DNA of 51,725 nucleotides from the IMG/VR virus record IMGVR_UViG_3300008050_008918, positions 1 through 51,725 of that record; one strand, given 5' to 3'. A program made the position numbers and the translations under genes. The notes under the pieces are model-generated. The model saw only the letters and a list, made by a program, of their open reading frames with translations. It did no database searches and was not told the origin of the DNA. The stretch is from a virus. Of the stretch, positions 1 to 7,229 are shown in pieces (the stretch's first letter is position 1; every line of letters begins with the position of its first letter).

Positions 1-1
1 A

Positions 2-181
2 AGCCCCAGCGCCGGTCAAATTATGGGATTAGCATCAGATGGAACGACAGTTGTATGCGGAGGTAAAGACAGTAAAATACACACCTCAACAGACAACGGC
101 TCTACATGGACATTGCAGTATACGCTGGCAAACTATGTCGATGAGCTTGTTATAGAATACAACAAGATCAAACCTTTCTAA
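2..181 (+). CDS. C-terminal end of an Asp-box (BNR-repeat) protein, partial
   Basis: The reading frame is open from the left edge and ends with TAA at 179-181, giving the last 59 residues of a larger protein. It contains the segment STDNGSTW, a textbook Asp-box (S-x-D-x-G-x-x-W), the turn motif of sialidase-like beta-propellers. Just before it, GTTVVCGGKDSKIHTS looks like the strand-turn-strand of a propeller blade. In phages such propellers occur in tail fibres, adhesins and other virion-associated proteins. The start and the other blades lie outside the window, so the role (glycan binding, sialidase or structural) cannot be told. The Asp-box is clear; a receptor-binding role is inference. 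Confidence 0.75.
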   Translation, partial: SPSAGQIMGLASDGTTVVCGGKDSKIHTSTDNGSTWTLQYTLANYVDELVIEYNKIKPF

Positions 182-225
182 ATATAACAGAATGAAACCA
201 ACAGAACAAGAGGAGATGATAGTAA

Positions 226-414
226 ATGAAAGTCGGTGATATGGTCGTTGCTCTGTATGATGAACAACGCGGTCTGACCGCCATCGGTCTTGTACTGTCC
301 GTTGAGCCCGCGGGCTTCACCTACAGTGATGTAAGGGTGCTGTGGGCAACCCCGTCGAATCCGATTGGTTGGTGGAGAGATGATCAATTAAGGGTAATAA
401 GTCAAGCTAGCTGA
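226..414 (+). CDS. small conserved-type phage protein, SH3-like
   Basis: This encodes a 62-residue protein. The ATG follows a strong ribosome site (GAGGAGATG, about 10 bases upstream), which supports the start. The sequence alternates short beta-strand-like segments: KVGDMVVAL, AIGLVLSVE, VRVLWA and then WWRDDQLRVIS. The pattern of a GD-x-V opening, a glycine-valine middle strand and a late V-W/W-x3-L end is typical of small SH3/KOW-like barrels common in T4-like phages. The protein at 6963-7229 has a similar layout. No catalytic motif is visible and the function is unknown. Confidence 0.75.
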   Translation: MKVGDMVVALYDEQRGLTAIGLVLSVEPAGFTYSDVRVLWATPSNPIGWWRDDQLRVISQAS

Positions 415-456
415 CTATTTAGGGAGAGCATTCGTGGCTCACTGGGGGTCATATGA

Positions 457-690
457 ATGAGATTCGTAGGAAAGCTGGAGCACCTAACTCCAAAGATTTT
501 AAAAAAAAGACGAGGAAAACTTTCATACTATAGAGTGACTGTAATAACCGCTGATGGAAAGGTAGAGGGATTAGCTCTTACTCCAATGGAATATACAAAG
601 GCTAGGAAACGCGCTCGCCGCGGACCCCTTCACAGAAGCCCCACATTCCTCATGAGACTTTATGCAGCATTTGTGGTACTATTTAGTTAA
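457..690 (+). CDS. small basic hypothetical protein
   Basis: This is a 77-residue protein rich in Lys and Arg, with clusters KILKKRRGK and KARKRARRG. It starts at ATG 457 with GGGGG about seven bases upstream. The C-terminal 17 residues are hydrophobic (MRLYAAFVVLFS) and could be an amphipathic or membrane-touching end. I do not recognise a family. The basic middle could bind nucleic acid, but that is a guess from composition. It sits in the same direction as, and 35 bases before, phoH. An alternative ATG at 453 is in another frame. Confidence 0.6.
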   Translation: MRFVGKLEHLTPKILKKRRGKLSYYRVTVITADGKVEGLALTPMEYTKARKRARRGPLHRSPTFLMRLYAAFVVLFS

Positions 691-725
691 AAACAAAAGA
701 TAGAGATATTTATAGTTGAGTCAAC

Positions 726-2078
726 ATGGCTATTAAAAAAATTCAAGTACTAGACACTAGCGTCCTATTAACGGACGCCGCCGCGCTTACCTCTTTCGGA
801 TCTAGCGATATTATATTACCGCTTAAGGTCTTGGAAGAAATTGATAAGCACAAGAAGCGCCAAGACACTGTTGGCTCTAACGCCCGCCGTGTCATCCGGA
901 TGCTCGATGCCTACCGCGAGAAGAAAAGTCTTCTTAAGGGCGTTCGGATCGGACGCGGAAAGGGAATACTTTATGTCAAGGGCTATCAATCAAGCAACAT
1001 GCCGATTTTACCACAAGACCTTGACCCGCGAATCCCTGATCACATTATTATTGCATGCGCCTTAGCTGAACAACAGCGCAATCCGAAATCTCATGTTTAT
1101 CTGGTATCAAACGATATTAACATGAGGGTTATCAGCGACTCCGTTGGGCTTCGTTGTACAGATTATAAATCTAATCAGGTTGTTGAAGATCGCGACAAGC
1201 TCTATTCTGGCTTTGCTGAACACTTGGTTGATGAAGAGGTTGTTGATCGCTTCTACTCCGGCGAAGAAGTTTTTCTAGATCAAGAAACAAAGAAGATTGA
1301 GTTTAATCAAAACCAATATATTATGTTAGTATCTTCAACCAACGAAAAGAAAACAGCTTTATGTAAGTACGTGGGCAACACTCACCCGCTCAAACCAGTT
1401 GTGAGATATAAAAATGGAGTCTGGAACGTCCAAGCACGCAACAAGGAGCAAGCTTTTGCTCTAGATATGCTTATGAATCCAGACATTCCCATTATTACGT
1501 TGGTAGGTAAAGCAGGTTCAGGCAAGACTCTGTGCGCTATTGCAGCCGGCATCGAGCAAACCATCGGAATGTATGAAGGCGGGGGTCGCAAAGAGTGTCC
1601 CTACAAGAAGCTAATTGTTTCTCGCCCAGTGCAGCCGCTAGGAAAGGACATCGGGTTCCTCCCGGGCACCATGGAAGAGAAGATGATCCCATGGCTTGCA
1701 CCCATTCAAGACAACTTGCAGTTCCTAATGGGCAACGATCGCCTCATGCTTGAACAATACATTGAGCAAGGAAAGATCGAGATCGAAGCATTAACTTACA
1801 TTCGGGGGCGTTCAATTTCCAATGCCTTTATAATTATTGATGAAGCACAGAACCTTTCGGTGCATGAGCTTAAGACAATCATTACCCGCGTCGGCGAGGA
1901 TTCTAAGATTGTGTTAACTGGTGACATCGAGCAAATCGACAATATGCATATTGACGAAACAACAAATGGCTTAGCGTACGCCGTTGAGAGGTTCAAATCT
2001 CACGCTGTCGCTGGTCACATTACGCTCAAAAAGGGCGAGAGATCTAAGGTTGCTACATTGGCAGCAAAGATTTTATAA
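726..2078 (+). CDS. phoH: PhoH-family ATPase with N-terminal PIN domain
   Basis: This 450-residue protein has the PIN-PhoH (PhoH2) layout. Residues 1 to about 140 are a PIN-type ribonuclease domain: DTSVLL near the N terminus, LKVLEEID, and VSNDINMR with the late acidic residue. Residues about 230-450 are a PhoH P-loop ATPase, with Walker A GKAGSGKT near residue 260 and Walker B FIIIDEAQ near 370, followed by the typical TRVGEDSKIVLTGD. Family members with both domains act as ATP-dependent RNA helicase/nucleases in bacteria. PhoH genes are frequent in marine phages, but their phage function is not settled. The length is normal for the fused form. The next gene has its own promoter directly downstream. 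Confidence 0.93.
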   Translation: MAIKKIQVLDTSVLLTDAAALTSFGSSDIILPLKVLEEIDKHKKRQDTVGSNARRVIRMLDAYREKKSLLKGVRIGRGKGILYVKGYQSSNMPILPQDLDPRIPDHIIIACALAEQQRNPKSHVYLVSNDINMRVISDSVGLRCTDYKSNQVVEDRDKLYSGFAEHLVDEEVVDRFYSGEEVFLDQETKKIEFNQNQYIMLVSSTNEKKTALCKYVGNTHPLKPVVRYKNGVWNVQARNKEQAFALDMLMNPDIPIITLVGKAGSGKTLCAIAAGIEQTIGMYEGGGRKECPYKKLIVSRPVQPLGKDIGFLPGTMEEKMIPWLAPIQDNLQFLMGNDRLMLEQYIEQGKIEIEALTYIRGRSISNAFIIIDEAQNLSVHELKTIITRVGEDSKIVLTGDIEQIDNMHIDETTNGLAYAVERFKSHAVAGHITLKKGERSKVATLAAKIL

Positions 2079-2086
2079 AAAAACAC

Positions 2087-2115
2087 TTGACAACCGCATT
2101 CGAAGCGGTTATAAT
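2087..2115 (+). promoter_or_regulatory. perfect-consensus sigma70 promoter with dyad in the spacer
   Basis: The -35 box TTGACA (2087-2092) and -10 box TATAAT (2110-2115) both match the sigma70 consensus exactly and are 17 bases apart. The spacer carries an inverted repeat: AACCGC (2092-2097) and GCGGTT (2105-2110) around a 7-base loop that includes the palindrome TTCGAA. Transcription should start near 2122, followed by a ribosome site (TAGGAG) and ATG 2140. The dyad could be an operator or a hairpin; which one is inference. Confidence 0.85.
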
Positions 2116-2139
2116 AATATATATTTAGGAGAATAGTAT

Positions 2140-2532
2140 ATGGCTGAAGTTAAATGGCTAACAAATGGTATGGTAGACAGCGCAGGGAGCAATGAATTCC
2201 CGGCAGAGGCACAACAGCACGCGAATGCTGATCTGGTGGCTCCCGTCGAGGCGGTCAATCCAATGAAGGAGTGGCTTGTTGAATATGTCGGAAATATTTT
2301 GAAGCCGGCTGATGGAAATGTGACGATAGAAATGATTATTCACGCTTTCGGAGTTGAATTTCCAGAGATGCTTCTTGCAATTGCAGAAGAAAACTGGATG
2401 CGCGGATATTCTCAAGCGCTCCACGACGCCGAAAAAGGAATGGAGTTGTTGAAAGACGGTACCGTGGAAGTCACGCCTCCCGATACTGACACAGGCACTA
2501 CTACAACAGAAGATGACACACAAGCAGGATGA
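2140..2532 (+). CDS. acidic hypothetical protein behind a strong promoter
   Basis: This is a 130-residue acidic protein, started by ATG 2140 with a clear TAGGAG site. The middle (MKEWLVEYVGNILKP to EMIIHAFGVEFPEMLLAIAEENWMRGYSQAL, with a gap between) looks alpha-helical. The last 25 residues are a low-complexity Asp/Thr tail (DTDTGTTTTEDDTQ), probably disordered. I do not recognise the family. It is the first gene after the consensus sigma70 promoter at 2087-2115, so it is likely made strongly by host polymerase. Its end overlaps the metalloprotease gene by 20 bases, suggesting coupled translation. Confidence 0.75.
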   Translation: MAEVKWLTNGMVDSAGSNEFPAEAQQHANADLVAPVEAVNPMKEWLVEYVGNILKPADGNVTIEMIIHAFGVEFPEMLLAIAEENWMRGYSQALHDAEKGMELLKDGTVEVTPPDTDTGTTTTEDDTQAG

Positions 2533-3289
2533 TGGTTTAAGAGAGTATATAAGAAACTCTCAAGGGTCTGACTTCATTAATGAAATGAAGGCTGCACAAA
2601 CCAAGCTTCATAATCATATTGACATTTATATTAAGAATGCCTTGCCGAAAGGATTTGATTTAGAAGGAGTGCTGACCAAAATCGAACAAGTAATCCCACA
2701 GTCTTTAATGGCTGACATCGATGCTATCATTATCGGAGAATTCGAAATGCTCAAGTCGAGAGATATGGATGCCGTATATGAAGACGGCGCCATCTACATG
2801 ACAAATGATCAGAACGGAGAAGAGGATATGTTTGACGATGTTGTTCACGAAGTGGCTCACGCCGTTGAGAAGAACTTCGGAGGGGAGATTTTTGGCGATG
2901 GGCAGATAGAAACAGAGTTCATTAACAAACGAAGAGTTTTATACAGCACCCTAAACGCCCATGGTCACACAAATTTACAGATATATGATTACATCAACCC
3001 AGAATATGATAAAAAGTTTGATAAATTCTTATATAAAACTGTAGGATATGATAAACTAAGGCATATGGTCGGCGGTCTGTATCTGTCGCCATACGCTGCA
3101 ACCTCTTTGTCCGAATACTGGGCAAATGGTTTCGAAGCACTTTTTTCGGGTGAAGATCCGAAGTACATTAAACAAATATGTCCAACCCTCTACAGTAAAC
3201 TGATAGAGGTTATACAAGCAGGAGACTTCCAGCCTGCGGACGATATACAAACAGAGGAAGAACAAGGATGGATAAATAATGGCTATTGA
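2513..3289 (+). CDS. lethal-factor-like (ATLF) zinc metalloprotease
   Basis: This 258-residue protein carries the zincin motif H112-E113-V-A-H116 in VVHEVAHAVE. Further on, SPYAATSLSEYWANGF places Y194 seven residues before E201. In anthrax lethal factor the zinc ligands are H686, H690 and E735, and Y728 sits seven residues before E735 in a similar Y-x6-E-(F/Y)-(F/W)-A setting. All these elements are therefore present with the same local spacing. No signal peptide is visible, so action inside the cell or packaging in the virion are both possible. The substrate is unknown. It overlaps the genes on both sides and shares their transcript. Catalytic activity is likely from the motifs; the cellular role is inference. 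Confidence 0.78.
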   Translation: MTHKQDDGLREYIRNSQGSDFINEMKAAQTKLHNHIDIYIKNALPKGFDLEGVLTKIEQVIPQSLMADIDAIIIGEFEMLKSRDMDAVYEDGAIYMTNDQNGEEDMFDDVVHEVAHAVEKNFGGEIFGDGQIETEFINKRRVLYSTLNAHGHTNLQIYDYINPEYDKKFDKFLYKTVGYDKLRHMVGGLYLSPYAATSLSEYWANGFEALFSGEDPKYIKQICPTLYSKLIEVIQAGDFQPADDIQTEEEQGWINNGY

Positions 3290-3644
3290 TTACGCCTATG
3301 ATATTAACGTTAGTGATGACAAAAAGCATGTTACATTAACTGTGGAACTGCCCGAGCGCAAGCTCGCACGCGACCCAATCTTGGAGATGACCGATTCTAA
3401 TGCAGTCGACATCATCAAAGAGAACGGATTTGCAACTTATGTGCTTGTGCGCCCAGCAGGTCGCTTGACCAATTGGGTCAGTCGCGAAGGTGTCGGCGGA
3501 AATCGCTCCGGTGAATGGATCTTTGAGAAGTCTACTACTAAGAAGACTACTGCGAAGAAGACCGTTGCGAAGAAGGCTACTGCTACCGGCACTACTAAGA
3601 CCGCCAAGACCACTAAGACAAAAACTACCAAGACCAATAGCTGA
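3279..3644 (+). CDS. hypothetical protein with histone H1-like basic tail
   Basis: This 121-residue protein has two parts. Residues 1 to about 85 form a folded-looking domain (VTLTVELPERKL, AVDIIKENGFATYVLV, TNWVSREGVGGNRSGEW). Residues about 86-121 are almost only Lys, Thr and Ala (units such as TKKTTAKKTVAKKATA). Such tails occur in histone H1, in bacterial Hc1/AlgP-like proteins and in some phage DNA-binding proteins, where they bind DNA non-specifically. Binding here is inferred from composition. The tail's DNA is itself repetitive (AAG ACT/AAG GCT units), so its length may vary between relatives. The start overlaps the metalloprotease gene by 11 bases. Confidence 0.75.
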   Translation: MAIDYAYDINVSDDKKHVTLTVELPERKLARDPILEMTDSNAVDIIKENGFATYVLVRPAGRLTNWVSREGVGGNRSGEWIFEKSTTKKTTAKKTVAKKATATGTTKTAKTTKTKTTKTNS

Positions 3645-3651
3645 GGCTACT

Positions 3652-4413
3652 ATGAGTCACATCTCGTTCTCTGAACTTAAGAACTGGAATACGTGCGCCT
3701 TTTACCACAAGCTTGTCCATGTTGATAAGCTTGATGGTTTCAGGGGCAACGAATTTACTGCTTTCGGAACAGCAATTCACACAATTTGTGAGAACAAGTT
3801 GTTGCACTTGACTGCAGACGAAGATCTCTTTATCCAAGAACTGCGAAACAACATCGCAAGTCTTGACGATGATATCGAGATTGATAAGAAACTGGTAGTT
3901 GACATGGCAAGTCAAGGGAAGGCAATCCTTCCGGAGATTAACGATGCTGTAGAAGATTATTTTGGAGAGTTTGAAGTTGTTTCAACCGAAGAGAGGCTCA
4001 TGGTGCCTATCGAGGGCTATGATGAATATAACTTCAAGGGCTTCATTGACGCGGTGATCAAGACCGAAGACGGCAAACACCACATTGTCGATTGGAAGTC
4101 TTGTTCGTGGGGCTGGAATGCCCAACGTCGTAGCGAGCCAATGACCACGTATCAGCTAACGCTGTACAAACACTTTTATGCTTTGAAGCATAATATCGAT
4201 CCAAAAATGATTGAGACACACTTTGCTCTTCTCAAGCGAACGGCTAAGAAGAACAGGGTAGAAATCTTTAGAGTTACCAGCGGTCCCAGAAAGACCGAAA
4301 ATGCTCTAGGGCTTTTGAATAGAGCATTACAAAACATTATCAAGGGCAACCATATTAAGAATCGCCTATCGTGCAAACGATGTTCGTTTCACAAGACTAA
4401 GGATTGTCCATGA
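3652..4413 (+). CDS. PD-(D/E)XK nuclease, Cas4/AddB-like with likely Fe-S cysteines
   Basis: I start this 253-residue protein at ATG 3652 (MSHISFSELKNW), because the longer frame from 3490 only reads through the Lys-rich tail of the previous gene. RecB-type nuclease motifs appear in order: H43 in GTAIH, D133 in GFIDAV, D147-x-K149 in VDWKS, and Q168 in TTYQLTLYKHF. Cysteines at 15, 241, 244 and 252 (one early, then C-x2-C-x7-C at the end) match the pattern that holds a 4Fe-4S cluster in Cas4 and AddB nucleases. T4-like phages often carry such nucleases for DNA processing or recombination. The precise role is unknown; the family assignment is firm. Confidence 0.88.
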   Translation: MSHISFSELKNWNTCAFYHKLVHVDKLDGFRGNEFTAFGTAIHTICENKLLHLTADEDLFIQELRNNIASLDDDIEIDKKLVVDMASQGKAILPEINDAVEDYFGEFEVVSTEERLMVPIEGYDEYNFKGFIDAVIKTEDGKHHIVDWKSCSWGWNAQRRSEPMTTYQLTLYKHFYALKHNIDPKMIETHFALLKRTAKKNRVEIFRVTSGPRKTENALGLLNRALQNIIKGNHIKNRLSCKRCSFHKTKDCP

Positions 4414-4427
4414 GAGGAAAAAACTAA

Positions 4428-5702
4428 GTGAGAAAAATCAAAGTATTGACAATCTCTGACCACCCTCTGTCACCTTCGGGTGTGGGTACTCAGACTAAAT
4501 ATGTCATCGAGGCGCTGCTAAAGTCTGGCAAATTTGAAGTTGTCAGTTTAGGCGGCGCAATCAAACATCCGGATCACCGTCCACAAAAGACGGAACAGTA
4601 TGGCGATCTGTGGAAGATCTATCCAGTCGATGGCTATGGCACTCCCGATGCTGTGCGCTCAGTGTTGCGCACCGAGCGACCGGATATTCTGTGGTTCATG
4701 ACCGACCCGCGGTTCTTCCCGTGGCTGTGGATGATCGAGCAGGAAGTTCGACCACTAGTTCCAATGGTTTATTACCATGTCTGGGACAACACTCCGTATC
4801 CAATGTTTAACAAGCGATACTATGATTCAAACGACAAGATCGTTACCATCTCAAAGGTTACTGATGATATTGTACGAAATGTTGCTCCGGATGTTGAGTG
4901 TGAGTATCTGCCGCATGCTGTTGACGCGTCAATCTTCGCTCCAATGGCACAAGACGCCATGCTCGCATTTAAGAACTCATTCTTTCGCGTTCCCGAGGGC
5001 GAAGAGGACACGAAGGTTACCTTTTTCTGGAACAACCGCAATGCTCGTCGTAAACAGACGGGCAGTTTGCTTTGGTGGTTTAAGGAATTCCTAGATGATG
5101 TTGGGCACGATAATGCCCGCATAGTAATGCATACAGATCCCCGGGATCAGCACGGGCAAGATATTATTGCTATCATGGAGCAAACTGGTCTCACTGAAGG
5201 GCAGGTTCTTCTTTCTACGATGAAGATTCCGCCGGAAAAGTTGGCGCAGATGTATAACATTGCCGACTGTACCGTTAATATCAGCGATGCCGAGGGCTTC
5301 GGTCTGGCAACGTTAGAGTCGCTTTCTTGTGGCACCCCCATCATCGTCAACATGACCGGTGGTCTTCAAGAGCAGGTTACCGATGGAACGAACTGGTTTG
5401 GCATCGGGATTGAGCCCTCATCGAAAGCTGTTATCGGTTCTCAAGAGGTGCCATATATTTATGAAGACCGAATCAGCAAGGACGATTTTATTAATGCCTT
5501 GAAGAAGATTTATGAGATGTCTTCTGCTGAACGCTCAAAGATTGGGCTAGCCGGCAGAGACTACGCATTGAAAAACTATAATTTTCAAGGGTTTAACGAT
5601 CGCTGGGTTGCCTTGTTAGAACAGGTTTATGAAGAGCACGGCTCTTGGAACCACCCAGAAGGTCGAAAGAATTACAAAGGATGGGAGCATGTTGAGCTAT
5701 GA
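4428..5702 (+). CDS. GT4-type glycosyltransferase
   Basis: This 424-residue protein starts at GTG 4428 after GAGGAAA. It has a GT-B fold layout. The N-terminal half opens with KIKVLTISDHPLSPSGVGTQ, where the glycine-rich loop contacts the nucleotide sugar. The C-terminal half has IADCTVNISDAEGFGLATLE, giving the E-x7-E pair at about E289/E297 typical of retaining GT4 enzymes, then GTPIIVNMTGGLQEQV. It has no membrane segment and should be cytosolic. It is the first gene of the glycan block and overlaps the next gene in an ATGA. The sugar donor and acceptor cannot be read from the sequence. Confidence 0.9.
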   Translation: MRKIKVLTISDHPLSPSGVGTQTKYVIEALLKSGKFEVVSLGGAIKHPDHRPQKTEQYGDLWKIYPVDGYGTPDAVRSVLRTERPDILWFMTDPRFFPWLWMIEQEVRPLVPMVYYHVWDNTPYPMFNKRYYDSNDKIVTISKVTDDIVRNVAPDVECEYLPHAVDASIFAPMAQDAMLAFKNSFFRVPEGEEDTKVTFFWNNRNARRKQTGSLLWWFKEFLDDVGHDNARIVMHTDPRDQHGQDIIAIMEQTGLTEGQVLLSTMKIPPEKLAQMYNIADCTVNISDAEGFGLATLESLSCGTPIIVNMTGGLQEQVTDGTNWFGIGIEPSSKAVIGSQEVPYIYEDRISKDDFINALKKIYEMSSAERSKIGLAGRDYALKNYNFQGFNDRWVALLEQVYEEHGSWNHPEGRKNYKGWEHVEL

Positions 5703-6979
5703 GTGACAATCGCCAAAAGGTTATCGTAATCGGTCCCGCACTTACCTTGTCGGGCTATGGAGAGCAGACGCGATTTGCCCTCAGAGCTTTACGTTCACAG
5801 GAAGACCAATACGACATTTATCTACACACGACCAGTTGGGGACAAACCGGCTGGATTCATGATGATAACGAAGAAAGAGAGTGGATTGATAACGCTCTCC
5901 ATAAGACAGTAAAGTATAATCAGCAAGGCGGTCAGTATGATATGTCGCTGCAGATTACTATCCCGAACGAGTGGAAGAAGGTTGCACCGATTAATGTCGG
6001 CTACACTGCTGGCATTGAAACCACAGCCGTAGCTCCACAGTGGATTGAGAAGTCTCGCGAGATGGATCGTATCATTGTTGTTTCCAATCACTCGAAAGAG
6101 GTCTTCGAAAATACGAAATATGGCATTATGGATCAGCAGACAAAGCAGCAGACAGGTGTGGCACAAGTCGAAATCCCCATCATTGCGATAAACTATCCGG
6201 TCAAGGATATCGAACCGGTTGATTTGGGCTTGGAACTAAGCACAGATTTTAACTTTGTGTGTGTAGCTCAGTGGGGTCCGCGCAAGAATGTACAGAACAC
6301 GCTGAACTGGTTTATCCAAGAATTTCATGATGACGAAGATGTTGGTTTGGTGTTGAAGGTCTTCCACATGAATACCTCAAATATGGATCGCGTCTTTGTC
6401 CTGAAGCAGCTAGCCGGTATGTTGGAGGAATATCCCGATCGCAAGTGCAAGATTCACCTGCTTCATGGGCATATGTCAGAGCAAGAGCTTCACAGTCTCT
6501 ACCTGCATCCCAAGATTAAGGGGCTGCTGACTCTGACCCACGGCGAAGGCTTCGGGCTTCCAATCTTCGAAGCGGCATATAGCGGCTTGCCTGTTATTGC
6601 TCCAGCATGGAGTGGGCAAGTAGATTTCCTATCAGCCCCGAGCAGCAGCAAGAAAAGCAACAAGATGCGCCCACACTTTCTTAGGGTCGACTATAACATG
6701 GTTGATGTTCCTGATGAAACGGTGTGGGAAGGCGTAATCCAGAAAGGCTCTCAGTGGTGTGACCCGCAGGAGAAGAGCGCCAAGAAGCAGATGCGGGATC
6801 TTTATAACAACCACAGTCGCCACTTGGGGCAGGCGTCTAGACTCAAGAAGCATCTTCTCAAAACCTTTACGCCCGAAAAACTGTATACAGATTTCTGCGC
6901 AGCATTCGCTAGCGAACAGAATATAGACATCGACGCATGGCTTACAGAGCTTGAGGCTGGCGTTGAAGAACACGAATAA
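5699..6979 (+). CDS. GT4-type glycosyltransferase
   Basis: This 426-residue GT-B enzyme begins VIVIGPALTLSGYGEQTRFA, the same N-terminal glycine loop style as its neighbour. The family signature near the C-terminal third is THGEGFGLPIFEAAYSGLPV, with the E-x7-E pair at about E283/E291, followed by IAPAWSGQVDF. The middle has WGPRKNVQNTLNWF, where Rossmann half 2 begins. The last 90 residues are charged and helical. The start ATG overlaps the previous stop by four bases, so the two transferases are probably translated together and may act in succession. Donor and acceptor are unknown. Confidence 0.9.
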   Translation: MSDNRQKVIVIGPALTLSGYGEQTRFALRALRSQEDQYDIYLHTTSWGQTGWIHDDNEEREWIDNALHKTVKYNQQGGQYDMSLQITIPNEWKKVAPINVGYTAGIETTAVAPQWIEKSREMDRIIVVSNHSKEVFENTKYGIMDQQTKQQTGVAQVEIPIIAINYPVKDIEPVDLGLELSTDFNFVCVAQWGPRKNVQNTLNWFIQEFHDDEDVGLVLKVFHMNTSNMDRVFVLKQLAGMLEEYPDRKCKIHLLHGHMSEQELHSLYLHPKIKGLLTLTHGEGFGLPIFEAAYSGLPVIAPAWSGQVDFLSAPSSSKKSNKMRPHFLRVDYNMVDVPDETVWEGVIQKGSQWCDPQEKSAKKQMRDLYNNHSRHLGQASRLKKHLLKTFTPEKLYTDFCAAFASEQNIDIDAWLTELEAGVEEHE

Positions 6980-7229
6980 CAAATACAACGTTGGGCAGTT
7001 TGTTCGATGGTATGAGGCTTATGCTGAAGGCTTCTTGGGAAGAGATGCTGGCTTTGGAGTTATAACCGAAGTTCGCATCCACCATATCTATACCGATCAC
7101 ATTTCATATGCTGTCCTGCGAAATAAGCATGGCGATGTTATGTGGTTTGAAGAAGGACACGTAGAGTCCAACGAAGAGTTTAAGGAAAGGATGAATGAGC
7201 AAAAAGCCAACAATAGCGTTTGTAGCTGA
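6963..7229 (+). CDS. small phage protein, SH3-like
   Basis: This is an 88-residue protein read from TTG 6963, chosen because GAGG lies six bases upstream; TTG 6951 in the same frame would add four residues. It overlaps the preceding glycosyltransferase by 17 bases. It contains VGQFVRWYEAYAEGF, GFGVITEVR, SYAVLRNKHGDVMWFEEGHVE: a V-G opening, a G-x-G-V-I strand and an aromatic/acidic end. This is the layout of small SH3/KOW-like barrels, also seen at 226-414. The function is unknown. It is the only small non-enzyme inside this part of the glycan block. Confidence 0.7.
   Translation: MKNTNNKYNVGQFVRWYEAYAEGFLGRDAGFGVITEVRIHHIYTDHISYAVLRNKHGDVMWFEEGHVESNEEFKERMNEQKANNSVCS

Noticed and set aside
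303-316. Palindrome AGCCCGCGGGCT as a terminator or operator
   Set aside because: It lies inside the 62-residue gene, has no U-tract after it, and its bases code for ordinary residues.
707-714. TATTTATA, a T4 late promoter (TATAAATA) on the minus strand upstream of phoH
   Set aside because: It points left, where no minus-strand gene exists; an eight-base AT-rich match is expected by chance.
3490-3651. Longer start for the PD-(D/E)XK nuclease
   Set aside because: The extra 54 residues are Arg/Leu/Pro-rich out-of-frame reading of the Lys/Thr tail of the previous gene; ATG 3652 gives the family's normal N terminus.
4446-4475. TTGACA at the start of the first glycosyltransferase gene as a promoter
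   Set aside because: There is no -10-like sequence 16-18 bases downstream and the site is inside the coding region.
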